Source: Coprinellus micaceus (taxonomy: Eukaryota > Basidiomycota > Agaricomycetes > Agaricales > Psathyrellaceae). From it: DNA of 64,000 nt. The position numbers were made by a program, and so were the translations under genes. The stretch spans positions 2,976,001-3,040,000 of the forward strand of contig OX596334.1 in NCBI GenBank assembly GCA_951394405.1, written 5' to 3'. This document shows positions 23,857 to 35,145 of this stretch, in pieces. The notes under the pieces were generated by a model. It saw nothing but the letters and a program-made list of their open reading frames with translations. It was not told the DNA's origin and searched no databases. The first letter of the stretch is position 1; every line of letters begins with the position of its first letter.

Positions 23857-24783
23857 GTGTACAAAGAGAGCGCGAGTGTCACTAACTAAGTACTACAGCA
23901 TTTATGAGAAGTGAAATTTTGACGATTTGGAGACGCCCAGCGCTTGAGGTCTTACCCCCAACCAGCAGACAGACAATGAGAGGCCTTGCGGTACTAACAG
24001 ATCGGTATATTGAGTCGGCATTCCCACCCAGTCCAGTCCAATCCCCACCAGTACCAGTCCACCACAAGGTGTTATGGGCCCCAGGGGCACACCTTGCCTG
24101 CCCCCAAACGGTGTCCCTCACGGTAGCCGCGCTTCGGGTACCCCTCATCCGCATCAGTTGCAAGGACTGACACGTCAGGGTACCTACCCAGCTCCCTTCA
24201 CGCGAGACCTTTAACCAGCAGGGGCCAGTCCAAACCAAATGAGGCCGCGTCCTCTCAACCATCCCCCTGTGGGGTGTATTGGAACCTGAAGGCGAAGGCC
24301 TTTGGGTTGTCCTCTAAAAACCAAACGAGTTCTCGCACAAAGCGGGGATCCCGATCGTATGTTTGCAGCACTCCGCACTGCGTAAAGATATGGTGACGAG
24401 TTTGCACCGGACAGCCGCATTCACATTCGTGATTGTCATGGCCAGGTATGCGGAACCGGGAGTAGTACTCTCCAGTAGGCGCGTGGTTGAGAATGGCTCT
24501 GCACATGCGTGCACAAAGCGCATTACTCTCATTTACATGTCGGAGCCATACTCCCCCATTGGAGTATGTCTGACAAGTTGGCTTCCCCTTGGGGTCACGC
24601 AGCACCATGAATTGGTGCCCTAGATAATCTGGATTGCGTGCCTGAGTAGCCCACGCGTCCAGGGCGGAGTCGGCAACATGCTTGCGCACGCTATCGAGAG
24701 AAGTAGCGGGTCTCACTCCTGCAGGAGTGGGAGGGAGGCTCTGCGCGTGCAGATGAGCACGATGTTGAAGACCCCACTTCAAC
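23857..24783 (-). mobile_element. LINE-A fragment (A0), 3' end only
   Basis: Minus-strand 3' part of the LINE-A family. It codes for the end of ORF2 (24255-24782, KWGLQHRAHLHAQSLPPTP to the terminal QYTPQGDG) and about 400 bp of 3' UTR with the family's TAGTACTTAGTTAGTGAC segment. The distal 3' end and tail are missing. On its other side it abuts a plus-strand LINE-B fragment, so the junction is a rearrangement or a twin-priming-like product. Confidence 0.8.
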
Positions 24784-25614
24784 TTGGAGGACCTGCCCTC
24801 ACACTCGGAGGTGCATTAACTGTCGCAAGGAAGGTCACATCGCCACGGATCGGCGGTGTGAGTTCTGGACTGCTCGTTTCGATCCCCCCAAGATCGACTC
24901 TCTCTATGCCAACGTACGTGTTATTCAACAACACGGCAGGCAAATTGCTCACTCACATCCGGCTTTAAATGGTTAGATCGCTAATCAATAAACTCCAGAT
25001 ATGTACTTTTAACATTGCGAAGTCTTACGAGTCTCTGAATGTATTTCTCGAGCGCGAATGTAATAAATTCGATGTTCTACTTCTCCAAGAGCCGCCCTGG
25101 CAATTGATAAGACATGCCCCCTCAGCTACGGATAAGGAGGGCTCCGAGGTGATTGGTTCACCTTGTCACCCACAATGGTCGTGCCTCGCGCCGGCCGTGG
25201 CCCCTGGGACAGAGCCTCGCGTTTTGACCTACATTTCTAGGCGTCTGCACACTATGTGTCCGACCTACCATCGAGACCTTATCGACGATCGGGATGTTAT
25301 GATCATCTCCCTCTTTGTGGGGAATGAACCTATTCATCTCATGAATGTTTACTCCGATGCTCAGCACAGAGGAATTGACCTCATTGCTGACCGTGCGCAT
25401 CGACTTCCCCTGCTACATCATATGTCAGGGGATTTCAATTGTCACTCGAGCCAGTGGGACGACGAAGTCGCTCACCACCAGGCGAAGGCTGTGCTCCTCT
25501 TGGACACTGCTGCTACTTTGGGCTTGGAATACGCTCCACCCCAGAACATCGGGCCTACCTTTGTGTCCCGAGCTGATGAGAATGTCAGATCCGTCATAGA
25601 CCTGGTGTTCCTTC
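24784..25614 (+). mobile_element. LINE-B fragment (B1), ORF1 end and endonuclease start
   Basis: It begins inside the last zinc knuckle of ORF1 (CINCRKEGHIATDRRCEFW) and continues into ORF2, whose ATG at 24969 overlaps the ORF1 stop in ATGGTTAG. ORF2 shows the start of an APE-type endonuclease: TFNIAKSYESL, LLQEPPW, MNVYSDAQHRG and SGDFNCHSSQWDDE. It is cut at 25614 by the Copia LTR. Confidence 0.8.
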
Positions 25615-25922
25615 TTGAAAGTGTAACTGGGGGCAGGGACACTGAAGCCTCTAGGTCAGAGTACTGAACTGATGATATTAGGGCATACTGCTACTCACCT
25701 GAAGCCTCTAGGTCAGAGTACTGAACTAAGGGGCCTCAGGGCAATACATGGAGTGTTGATACACAGGAATCAGGTCACATGATGCTAGATGATCCAGATA
25801 TGATAACTAAGTCTGATTAGATCAAGATAACTGATGAAGTGCAAGATCATGATGGATAAGGGTGATCTGTGAATGGATAAGGATGGATAAGGGTGGAGTC
25901 ACCAAGTCACCAAGTTCCAACA
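25615..25922 (-). repeat. Copia 3' LTR
   Basis: On the minus strand it starts TGTTGGAACTTGGTGACTTG, like Ty1-type LTRs, and runs about 308 bp. It contains two copies of a CAGTACTCTGACCTAGAGG segment about 60 bp apart. The inner end is intact and preceded by the polypurine tract; the outer end stops at CTTTCAA. Confidence 0.88.
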
Positions 25923-25966
25923 CACTCCCTTGACTGAGACTCACTCCCTTCAGTCAACACACTCCC

Positions 25967-26614
25967 TTAATCTGCACGGAGTCCAAGTCGTTCTCGTGCA
26001 AGTCGGATGGCTGGAAGAGGAAGGGCCTTGGTGAGGCAGTCTGCAGGCTGCTCAGTGCCCTTGATGTGAACAGGGGCAATGGTACCAGCCTCCACAATAT
26101 CTCGCAGCCAGAAGAACCGCAGATCCAGGTGCTTCATGCGTCCAAAGTGCTCGGGGTTCTTGCTGACACTGATAGCTGACTGGTTGTCGATGTGGAGGGT
26201 GGATGGACCATGCTGGGGGAAGCCAAACTCGCCAAGGATGTTGCGCATCCATAGGATCTCCTTTCCAGCCTCAACTGCAATCATGTACTCAGCCTCTGTG
26301 CTAGAGAGAGCAACGATAGTCTGCAGCTTGCTGGACCAGCTCACAGCACCTCCAGCCACAGTGGTAACATAACCACCGGTAGAGCGTCCAGAATCAAGGC
26401 AGTCACCATGGGAGGCGTCACAGTAGGTCTCAAATGTGACCGAGTCGACGCCTTTTCCACTGTAGGTGAGCTTGTAATCCATAGAGCCCTTGAGGTAGCG
26501 AAGGAGGTGCTTGAGAGCAGCCCAGTGACGAGGTCCTGGATTGGCACTGAAACGGCCAAGGAAGCCAACGGCGTAGGAGATGTCAGGACGAGTCATGGTG
26601 GCAAGGTAGAGGAT
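25967..26614 (-). CDS. Copia pol C-terminal part (end of RT and RNase H)
   Basis: Continuation of the gag-pol frame after the LINE A1 insertion. It codes TMTRPDISYAVGFLGRFSAN, SVTFETYCDASHGDC (first RNase H Asp), ALSSTEAEYMIAVEAGKE (Glu), and HIDNQSAI (third acidic residue), and ends RLGLRAD at the TAA/TGA-side stop 25967. 26600-26614 is one copy of the 15-bp LINE target duplication. Without the LINE it would join the frame ending at 31276. Confidence 0.85.
   Translation of the reverse strand: MLYLATMTRPDISYAVGFLGRFSANPGPRHWAALKHLLRYLKGSMDYKLTYSGKGVDSVTFETYCDASHGDCLDSGRSTGGYVTTVAGGAVSWSSKLQTIVALSSTEAEYMIAVEAGKEILWMRNILGEFGFPQHGPSTLHIDNQSAISVSKNPEHFGRMKHLDLRFFWLRDIVEAGTIAPVHIKGTEQPADCLTKALPLPAIRLARERLGLRAD
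26600..26614. repeat. Target-site duplication of LINE A1, left copy
   Basis: GGCAAGGTAGAGGAT is repeated exactly at 31261-31275. The uninterrupted site is seen once in the other Copia fragment near 51646. Confidence 0.92.
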
Positions 26615-26933
26615 GTGCCGGACCCGTCGCAGGTGCCCCATCTGCGGCGAGTCTCATACTCGGGACGAGCACCGCCACCACGCGAGCTGTTGCAAGGGCA
26701 AGCCCAAGCAACTCCCTAAGCCGATCCCCCCCACTGCGGAGGAGATCAAAGTCTGCCCCCATCGTGTACGTTGCATCAACTGCAGGAAGGAAGGCCATGA
26801 CGCCGAATCGTCGAACTGTCCGTTCTGGTACGCGAGGTTCAACCGCGCCCAGATCGACGCTCTCAACAAGCAGGTACGTGATCGTCAAGATCGTGGCAGG
26901 CTTGCATCTAACCCAGTCCTTCCTAATGTCTAG
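26615..26933 (+). pseudogene. LINE A1 ORF1, C-terminal zinc-knuckle part
   Basis: Only the last 105 or so codons remain. They encode CPICGESHTRDEHRHHASC and CINCRKEGHDAESSNC, the second and third Cys/His clusters of ORF1, a presumed RNA-binding protein of the retrotransposition particle. The frame ends at TAG 26931-26933, overlapping the ORF2 start by 8 nt. Confidence 0.8.
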
Positions 26934-29900
26934 TACAACATTAAGGAAGACTAGGGTTCTTTCTTTCAATGTTGCGAAGTCTTGGGACTCTCTCGTTGTA
27001 TTACTCGAAACTCAATGTAAATCGTTGGATATCGTTCTCTTACAAGAGCCTCCGTGGAGGCTCGTTCGCCACGCCCCTTCTGCGCATGTCAAGGAAGGTA
27101 CGGAAGTATGGGGTTCTCCCCGTCATCCTAAGTGGACCTGTATGGTCCCTCCCACCGAGCCTGAGACACGTCCGCGTGTCATGGCCTACGTAAATAAGAG
27201 ATTGGACGTACTACGTCCGACTTACCGTCGAGACCTGATCGACGACCGAGATGTGATGGTTATCACTCTGTTTACAGAGAATGAGCCCATGCACCTCATG
27301 AATGTATACTCAGACGCCGACCACCGAGCAATTCGCTTGCTCGATCGCCGCGCAGAATCACTCCCAGCCATGGACTACATGGCAGGAGACTTCAACTGTC
27401 ACTCCAGGGAATGGGACGATGCTGTTCCAAACCATGGAGATACAGCCATTCTACTGCTGGAAACAGCAGCCCGTCTAGGTGTGGAGTACTCCCCACCTGT
27501 CAATCCAGGACCCACCTATGTGTCCCACGCCGACGCGAGCATCAAGTCTGTAATAGACATGGTGTTCGTTCAACCTGCCTACGTCCTCTCAGCTGCGCCG
27601 CTAAGGGACCAGGACCTCAAGGGGACCTCGGATCACTATCCGTTGTCCTCAGTCATCAAACTCAGCAACTATGCTGAGCGTATCAAGGGCCGCACCCTCA
27701 AGGAGGATGCGGTGGCCCCGTTCTTTATGCAGGTCGAAAAAGAGATGCCTGGTCTCTCCGACCTGTACGATCTCAACACCGCAGAAGGAGTGGAGGAACT
27801 CTCTGTGGCGATTGAAAAGGTGTTCTCAGATGCGTGGTTCGCCCACTCAGAAGAGTACATCATTACTCCCCGCTCAAAAAAGTGGTGGACTGACGAGTGT
27901 CAGAAGGCGTACGACGAGTGGAAAGTGGATGATTCTGCTGAAACTCGTGGTGCATTTCGACGTCTTGTAAAGAAGACGAGGCGAGAATTCTTTGATGAGC
28001 GTGTCAAAGATATCTCAGAAACAGACAAGCGCCCCTGGGACCTAATGGACTGGGTCAAGGAGCGCAAGAACCCGCCGTGCGAGGCTATCCAACATAACGG
28101 ACAGCCTTGTCACAATCTCGACCAGCTTTGGGGAGCCCTTCATGGCACCTACAATGCGGCCAACGACCGACCGGTCGATCTGAGTCTTCTGGACGAACTC
28201 CCTGACGAGCCTGTCAGGGAATGGCCAGTCTTCTCTCTCCTAGAAATGAGGCAAGCCCTTGAGGCATGCTCATCTCGCTCCGCTCCGGGTCCTGACCATG
28301 TTACATGGCAGCACCTGAAGTACATCTTCGCTGTACCTGAATGTGAGAAGGTAGTGATGGACTTGGCCAATGCCTGCTTAAAAACCGGGCACTGGCCAAA
28401 GCATTTTAAGGACTCGCTTTCGATTATCATACCGAAACCGAACAAGCCGTCCTACTCTGCCCCAAAGGCGTTCAGACCCATTGTGCTTCTGAACACCCTT
28501 GGCAAACTGGTTGAAAAGATGATTTCCAACCGCATTCAGTTCGACATGATCAAGTATGATCTCGTCGATCCAAATCAAATGGGAGGGGTGCGTCAGCGCT
28601 CCACCGAAGACGCTGGCCTGTTCCTGACGCACTTGGTGCGAACGGGATGGGCAGCAGGGTTAAAGACAAGCGTTGTTGCTTTTGACATCGCCCAGTTCTT
28701 CCCGTCCATCAACCACGAGTTCCTACTTGAGGTACTTCGAAAGCAAGGCTTCCATCCGATGGTGGTGACCTTCTTTGAATCCTACCTGGTGGAGCGCCAC
28801 ACATCCTATGTGTGGAATGGCTCTACTTCGGATCCTTTCCGGGCGGACGTAGGGGTGGGACAGGGCTCTGCCCTCTCACCCGTATTGTCTGCCCTTGTCA
28901 TAGCTCCAATCATGAAGCTATTTCGGTTGAGGCCAGAGGGGAAACTCGCTACCTTGATCTCATACGTGGACGATGGCACTATCATCGTCCAGTCTCGAGA
29001 TATCGAAGAGAACTGCGTGCATCTCTATCATGCATACCAGTGTCTTTTCGATATGTTTACAAAGGCAGGGCTCGTCTTGGAACACGACAAGACAGAACTC
29101 TTCCACTTTTCCAAAGGCCATACGGACTTCCGTATGCCCCTTGATCTCGGATATGCCCCCTTCACAGGGGACACCCCACTGAAACCCAAGCAGTACTGGC
29201 GCTACTTGGGCTTCTTCTTCGACCGGTTCCTGTCGTTCAAAGAACATATCCGGTACTACTCGACCAAAGCCCTCACCACCGTAATGGCGATGAGGATGCT
29301 CGGTAATTCTACTCGAGGGCTGTCGCCCAAGAACAAACGCATCTTGTTCCGAGCGTGTGTGATCCCTATCTGCACGTACGGACATAGATTGTGGTATTAT
29401 GAGGGCGCCAAGATTCAGGGCGCACTCAAGATTCTAACCTCCATGCAGCGTAAAGCAGCATGTTGGATAATAGGGGCGTTTCGTACGTCCCCTACTGGGG
29501 GAGTGGAGTGCCTTGCAGGCCTCCCACCCATTCGTCTTCACCTCCGGAAACTGTCGCAACGCGCAGTGTTCCGGACGGCGACATTATCTCCCACCCATCC
29601 CCTGCGCTCCCTCTTACCAGAGGAACACAGGGGAAGTGCCTCCCCCCATTATGGGGCCGCCTGTCACCTCTCCCCGGTGAACCGCGGCCGCGTAAAGGAC
29701 GCTATAGGCCAGACCCTCAGGGGACTGCCCAAACTTACGGAGAAGTTCGAGCCATGTGCGGTCGAAAACACTCCAGGATCGAGGATGATGGACCTCTATG
29801 GGGCCCAAGTCCACTTCAACAGTTTCCAGCGGTACGGCGAAGACATCTTCGAACGACGCCGACAGGAACTGAACACTCTATGGAACTCGCTGAGTACCAA

Positions 29901-30792
29901 CAACCGCACGGTGTGCATGGGGGTGGATGCGTCTGTCCCCAAGACCACTAGGCATAATGCGACTGCGGCCTACGTATACGAAGGCCTAGGCAACCAACGG
30001 AGCAAGGGAGTGACAGTGGCAGGACGCGTCCTGTCATCGGACGCCGAACTCCTAGCGATTCGCATGGCAGTTGGAAGGGCTACGGCCCTAGAAGACTGCG
30101 ATCGGATTGCGATCTTCACTGACTCTCTGGCCATGGCTAAGAGAGCAGTTGATCCGGGGATCCATTCGGGCCAGGCATTTTCGCTTGCAACCTGTAAGGC
30201 CCTCCGCACCTGGTTTGCCGCCAAGGCGGACAGACGGGTGGATTTCATTGAGACCCCTTCTAAACTGAAGTGGGGTCTTCAACATCGTGCCCATCTGCAC
30301 GCGCGGAGCCTCCCTCCCACTCCGGCAGGAGTGAGACCCGCTACTTCTCTCGATAGCGTGCGCAAGCACGTTGCCGACTCCGCCCTGGACGCGTGGGCTA
30401 CTCAGGCACGCAACCCAGATTATCTAGGGCACCAGTTCATGGTGCTGCGTGACCCCAAGGGGAAGCCAACCCGTCCGACATACTCCAATGGGGGAGTATG
30501 GCTCCGACATGTAAATGAGAGTAATGCGCTTTGTGCACGTATGTGCAGGGCCATTCTCAACCACGCGCCTACTGGAGAGTACTACTCCCGGTTCCGCATA
30601 CCTGGCCATGACAATCACGAATGTGAATGCGGCTGTCCGGTGCAAACTCGGCACCATATATTTACGCAGTGCGGTGTGCTGCAAACATATGATTGGGATC
30701 CCCGCTTCGTGCGAGAACTCGTTTGGTTTTTAGAGGATAACCCAAAGGCATTCGCCTTCGGGTTCCAATACGCCCCACAGGGGGATGGTTGA
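26926..30792 (+). CDS. LINE-A ORF2: endonuclease, reverse transcriptase, RNase H
   Basis: About 1288 residues without interruption. Residues 1-230 are an APE-type endonuclease (LSFNVAKS, LLQEPPWR, MNVYSDADHR, GDFNCHSREWDD, TSDHYPL). The reverse transcriptase follows in the middle (APGPDHVTW, IIPKPNKPSY, FRPIVLLNTLGKLVEKMI, FDIAQFFPSINHEF, GVGQGSALSPVLSAL, LISYVDDGT with the catalytic YVDD). RNase H is C-terminal (VCMGVDASVPK, SSDAELLAIRMAV, IFTDSLAMAKRA), then a Cys/His cluster CECGCPVQTRHHIFTQC. This order suits Tad/I-like fungal LINEs. The ATG at 26926 lies inside ATGTCTAG, overlapping the ORF1 stop, so translation probably depends on termination-reinitiation (inference). Confidence 0.93.
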   Translation: MSSTTLRKTRVLSFNVAKSWDSLVVLLETQCKSLDIVLLQEPPWRLVRHAPSAHVKEGTEVWGSPRHPKWTCMVPPTEPETRPRVMAYVNKRLDVLRPTYRRDLIDDRDVMVITLFTENEPMHLMNVYSDADHRAIRLLDRRAESLPAMDYMAGDFNCHSREWDDAVPNHGDTAILLLETAARLGVEYSPPVNPGPTYVSHADASIKSVIDMVFVQPAYVLSAAPLRDQDLKGTSDHYPLSSVIKLSNYAERIKGRTLKEDAVAPFFMQVEKEMPGLSDLYDLNTAEGVEELSVAIEKVFSDAWFAHSEEYIITPRSKKWWTDECQKAYDEWKVDDSAETRGAFRRLVKKTRREFFDERVKDISETDKRPWDLMDWVKERKNPPCEAIQHNGQPCHNLDQLWGALHGTYNAANDRPVDLSLLDELPDEPVREWPVFSLLEMRQALEACSSRSAPGPDHVTWQHLKYIFAVPECEKVVMDLANACLKTGHWPKHFKDSLSIIIPKPNKPSYSAPKAFRPIVLLNTLGKLVEKMISNRIQFDMIKYDLVDPNQMGGVRQRSTEDAGLFLTHLVRTGWAAGLKTSVVAFDIAQFFPSINHEFLLEVLRKQGFHPMVVTFFESYLVERHTSYVWNGSTSDPFRADVGVGQGSALSPVLSALVIAPIMKLFRLRPEGKLATLISYVDDGTIIVQSRDIEENCVHLYHAYQCLFDMFTKAGLVLEHDKTELFHFSKGHTDFRMPLDLGYAPFTGDTPLKPKQYWRYLGFFFDRFLSFKEHIRYYSTKALTTVMAMRMLGNSTRGLSPKNKRILFRACVIPICTYGHRLWYYEGAKIQGALKILTSMQRKAACWIIGAFRTSPTGGVECLAGLPPIRLHLRKLSQRAVFRTATLSPTHPLRSLLPEEHRGSASPHYGAACHLSPVNRGRVKDAIGQTLRGLPKLTEKFEPCAVENTPGSRMMDLYGAQVHFNSFQRYGEDIFERRRQELNTLWNSLSTNNRTVCMGVDASVPKTTRHNATAAYVYEGLGNQRSKGVTVAGRVLSSDAELLAIRMAVGRATALEDCDRIAIFTDSLAMAKRAVDPGIHSGQAFSLATCKALRTWFAAKADRRVDFIETPSKLKWGLQHRAHLHARSLPPTPAGVRPATSLDSVRKHVADSALDAWATQARNPDYLGHQFMVLRDPKGKPTRPTYSNGGVWLRHVNESNALCARMCRAILNHAPTGEYYSRFRIPGHDNHECECGCPVQTRHHIFTQCGVLQTYDWDPRFVRELVWFLEDNPKAFAFGFQYAPQGDG

Positions 30793-31260
30793 GAGGAGGC
30801 GGCCTCATTTGGTTTGGACTGGTCTTGGCTGGTTAAAGGTCTCACGTGAAGGGAAGTGGGTAGGTACCCTGACGTGTCAGTCCTTGCAACTGATGCGGAT
30901 GAGGGGTACCCGAAGCGCGGTTACCGTGAGGGACACCGTTCGGGGGCAGGCAAGGCGTGCCCCCGGGGCCCATAACACCTTGTGGTGGACTGGTACTGGC
31001 TGGGATTGGACTGGGCTGGGTGGGAATGCCGATTCAACATACCGATCTGTTAGTGCCGCAAGGCCTTTCATTGTCTGTCTGCTGGTTGGGGGTAAAACTT
31101 CAAGCGCCGGGCGTCTCCAAATCGTCAATCCTTTGTGTTTCATAATTGCAGTAGTACTTAGTTAGTGACGCTCGCGCTCTCTTTGTATGTTGATAGCGAC
31201 CGGACTGCCATCGTGCCCCGGTATATAAAAGCTGATTTCAAAAAAAAAAAAAAAAAAAAA

Positions 31261-31275
31261 GGCAAGGTAGAGGAT
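31261..31275. repeat. Target-site duplication of LINE A1, right copy
   Basis: Exact copy of 26600-26614, directly after the A tail of LINE A1. Confidence 0.92.
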
Positions 31276-34200
31276 GGCACCAAGGATGCTGAGGTAGGGG
31301 ATGCTGCGCATGAACTCAATCTCTTCCTGGGTGATAGGACCCATGGACTTGGAGAGCTTGATCCCAGGAGGGAGAGGAGTGCCTACAGGGCTGCAGGACT
31401 CGAAACCGTAACGAGCAAGGATGTCGATGATGTACTGGCGCTGGGAGAGGGAGATGGACCGGTTGGGGCGATCCCTGATGACTTCAACACCAAGGATGAA
31501 CTTGGTTTCACCCAAGTCACACAGCTTGAACCGCTTGGAGAGCTCCTCCACAGTTCGATCCAGTGCCTCCTTGCTCTTGGAGGCCAGAGTCACATCGTCA
31601 ATGTAGACGGGGAGGATGATGTGAACGTCTCCATGAGCGTAGATGTAGACAGACCGGTCAGACTGGAGTCGAGTGAATCCCATGTCCAGAAGCGTGGCAT
31701 GCAGCTTCTTGTTCCACTGCCTAGCACCTTGCTTGAGGCCATACAGCGACTTTTTGAGCAGGCACACCATGTTGGGACCACCTTGGTGGAATCCCTCAGG
31801 CTGGCGCATGTAGATGACTTCGTCCAAGTCGCCGTTGGTGAAGGCAGAGGAGAAGTCGCAGGAACGAAGGTGCATGTCCTCAATCCCAGCAGCTGCAAGG
31901 GCGTTACGAAAGGCAGCAGGACGGAAGGTGGGGGCATAGGTCTCAGAGTAGTCGATCCCAGGATGTTGGCTGCAGCCCTTGGCCACAATACGACCCTTGA
32001 AGCGTTCCACCTTGCCGTCAGGAGTGCGTTTGGTCTTGAAGACCCAGCCAGAGGGGATGGCCTTGGCTCCAGGAGGCAGTTCAACCAGCTCCCAAGTCCC
32101 ATTGCCTGTGAGGGTGAGGATCTCCTCGCATGCGGCAGCTTCCCAGTGCTGACTGTCAGGCCGAGCAAGGGCTTCCCTGTAGGTACGAGGGTCACCAGTG
32201 GCAGAGACACCTGCAAAGTCGTTGACTTCACCATATCCACCCATGTCGTCATCACTCTCATCCTCAACGGCAGGACTTGGTTCCCTGGCTTCCCAGAGAG
32301 CTGGGGGAGCAGGGGCGAGTTGCGGTGCAAGGGCCCGGCCAAGGGCAGGGGCAGTGAGAGGACGAGGTGCGGGGGCAGCAAGAGGCGGTGCAGGTGCAGG
32401 TGCAGGAGCTGGGATGGGAGGTGCAGGCACAGGAAGGGCAGGTGCAGGAGGAGGAGAGGGTGAGCGTTCAGATTCAGAGTCAGAATCACTGAGGCTAGCA
32501 CCACGTCGAACCGGTTTGGCCACCTTCCACCACTCCCCTGGCTGCTTTGATTGCCGTCCTGTGCGTCTGACAGGCTGAGGGGCAGGACTCGCACCACGAA
32601 GCTGGGCAGGAGCAGGGGCAGGCGGTTGAGGAGCAGGCAGATTCAGAAGGGGGACTGGAACCGGTGAAGCACCTCGAGGTGCTGGGGGTGGCTCGATGTG
32701 AGCAGGTAGATGCACAGGCATCTGGGGAAGCTCAACGTCATCAGGAACCTCTGGGGACGCAGCAGGGGCGCCAGAGGGGATGGGAGCGGTGGGTGGTTGT
32801 CCAAGAAGATGGAGGAGGTTGTGGTCGATGGAGTTGTTCATCCTGAGACCAGGGAAGTAGCGTTCGTCGAACTCAGCACATTCAGAGACAAAGAACTGCT
32901 TGGTGGTGGGATCGTAGAAGTTCCAGCCCTTGTAATCCGACGGATAGCCCACAAAGAGACACTTGCGCATGTGGGACTCCAGCTTCTTGCGCTTGTCCTT
33001 CTGCACAAAGACGTAGGCAGTGCATCCAAACACCCTGAAGCGGCTGAGATCTGGCTTCTTGCTGTACCAGGCTTCATAGGGTGTCTTACCTGGAAGCGCA
33101 GAGGTAGGCAGGCAGTTCCAGACCTTCACCTGGGTGGCAAGGCAGCGACCCCAGAAGCTAGGAGGCAGCTTGGCCTGCTGGAGCATTGCAGTCACATCCT
33201 CTAGCATGACCCGGTTGGCTCGCTCTGCATCGCCGTTCTGTTGAGGACGATTTCGAGTTGTATGGAGCCTGAGAATGCCAGAGTTGTCACAGAATGTGTT
33301 GAACTCGGTGGACATGTACTCGCCACCCTTGTCGTCATGCAGAGCCTTGATCTTTCGACCCAGCTGCGTCTCAGCAAGAGCCTTGAACAGCTTGAAGGCA
33401 GCGAACGTGTCGCTCTTCCGCTTGAGCATGACCGTGACTCGATAGCGCGTATGGTCGTCAATGAAGACACACCAGTAACGGAAGCCTTCTGGGGTCGAGA
33501 CAGACATGGGACCACACAGATCGGAGTGGACAAGGTCAAGGGGATGCGAGGCACAGTTCCCAGTTGAGGGGAACGACCCAGAGTGCATCTTGCCAGCCAG
33601 ACAGGGCTCGCAGATGAGGTCTCGTTTCACAGAAGAGGAGAGGGAGATGCCAGTAGCCAGACCGCCAGAGATGAGTTTCGAAATGTCGGCGGTGTTGTGG
33701 TGGCAAAGACGTTCATGCCAGAGCTGGAGGTCAAGGGGACGTGTCGTGAGGGCGTTCGCAGACTCTACAGCCGTTCGAGTAGCTCCATCGATGAAGGCAG
33801 CATTGTTGGATGTGATTCGAGCTCGAAACAGCGTCATACCACTACGCATGAAGTGCATGAAGGCTGAGTCGATGAGGATGGAGAAACCGCAGCACCGAGT
33901 GAGGAACAAGCATGATAGGAGATTGGAACGAAGTTGGGGTACATGGAGAACACGTGTAAGCTCTACGGATCGAATCCTCTTCCCATCCACCACTGGGTCA
34001 ATGACCACAGTCCCAACCCCAGCAGAGTAGATGATACTGCCGTCTGCCAACTCGACACCAACACGCAGAGGACGATAATTTCGAATCCAGTGACGGTGCG
34101 GCGTCATTGTTGAAGTGCAGCCTGAGTCTGCATTCCAACGAAAGTCAGCATGGGGTTGGATGGGGGAGGAAGGATCTGCGAGATCCGGAACAGCACTTGC

Positions 34201-35145
34201 ATTTCCAGCAAACTCGGTCACACCAGACGTGGCGGCCGACTCCTGAGTCTTCTCCTGGGCCTTCTTGGACTGCTGTCCACGCTTCTGGGAGGGTCCAGAC
34301 GCCACGTACTCGCGTGCGTTCTTCTGGGCACGGGCAAACGCACGGCAGTCAGCCTGGGTATGGCCAGAACAGGTGCAGAATGCGCAAGTTGAAGACGCAG
34401 AAGACGAGACGGAGAGGGCAGCGGCAGAGAGGGCATCGGCAGCACGGCGTCGACGTTGAGTCTCCTCAGTGAGGAAGGCCTGGGTGATCGTAGCCTTGTC
34501 AAGCTTGTCGAGAAGGAGGAGGGAGGTGACGAAATGCGAGTAGTCTTCAGGGAGGGCGCGTAGAAGAACCATGGATGAGAGCTCCTTGTCGAGAGCGGTG
34601 ATATCGAACTCTTGAGGCCTAAGGGCCTGACAGAGTGTCAGGGCATTGTCGACGCGGTTGAGGAGGGTCTGGAGGGACTCGTCGTCCTGCTTGCGAATTG
34701 AGAAGAGGGTATCATAGGCGTTGAAGCGGTTACCAGCCTTCTTCTGGTGGTAGGTGTCCTCTAACGTCGTCCACATCACCTGGGGATCGTCCTTGCACCC
34801 TCTAACCAACGTCCTGACGTCCTCCTCCAGAGACAGCCAGATCCAACCAGCCGCCTTATCACTCTTCTGATCCCAGGCATCCTGCATCTCCATAGCCTTC
34901 GCTTCCCAAGCGTCCTTGAGCTCAGCAGCTGCTGCTGCAGCCTTCTTTGCTTTCGCAGTAGAGCCAGGGGTCGAAGACTCGGTGTCCAGAGTGGTAGGGG
35001 CAATAGAGGCAAAGGTAGGGCGTGCACTGAGACCCATAACGATGCGCCAGAGGCCACAGGCCTTGAGCCAGGCCTCCATATCGCCGGACCAGCAAGGGTA
35101 GTTGGTCCCACCGAGTTTCGGAAAGTTTGGTCCTGATGAGGCCAT
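31261..35145 (-). CDS. Copia gag-pol polyprotein, N-terminal part
   Basis: Open from ATG 35145 to the LINE A1 insertion, about 1295 residues. Gag: LGGTNYPCWSGDMEAWLK start (UBN2/gag-polypeptide type), zinc knuckle CAFCTCSGHTQADC. Protease: WNADSGCTSTM with the catalytic DSG. Pre-integrase: LWHERLCHHNTADISKLI. Integrase: DLCGPMS, FIDDHTRY, DDKGGEYMSTEF, NRPQQNGDAERANR. A Pro/Ala-rich linker follows, then reverse transcriptase: WVFKTKRTPDGKVERFKGRI, DYSETYAPTFRP, CDFSSAFTNGDL, PVYIDDVTLA (catalytic YIDD). The frame stays open through the junction into 25967-26614 if the LINE is removed, so this was a single gag-pol frame of roughly 1510 residues. Confidence 0.92.

Larger units (their letters stand above)
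26615..31260 (+). mobile_element. LINE A1, 5'-truncated, ORF2 intact
   Basis: A 4.65-kb non-LTR retrotransposon inserted in the Copia pol gene, flanked by a perfect 15-bp target duplication and ending in a pure A tail (about 21 A). It is truncated inside ORF1 but keeps the whole ORF2 and the 3' UTR, which ends GCGACCGGACTGCC then GTGCCCCGGTATATAAAA before the tail. An intact ORF2, perfect duplication and uninterrupted A tail imply a young insertion. Confidence 0.93.

Noticed and set aside
25679..25760. Repeated CTAGGTCAGAGTACTGAACT as a separate satellite
   Set aside because: Both copies lie inside the Copia LTR and occur in all three LTRs.
31165..32463. 432-codon plus-strand open frame inside the Copia region
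   Set aside because: Antisense of Copia reverse transcriptase and its Pro/Ala linker; no recognisable domain. The same applies to 51453-52523.
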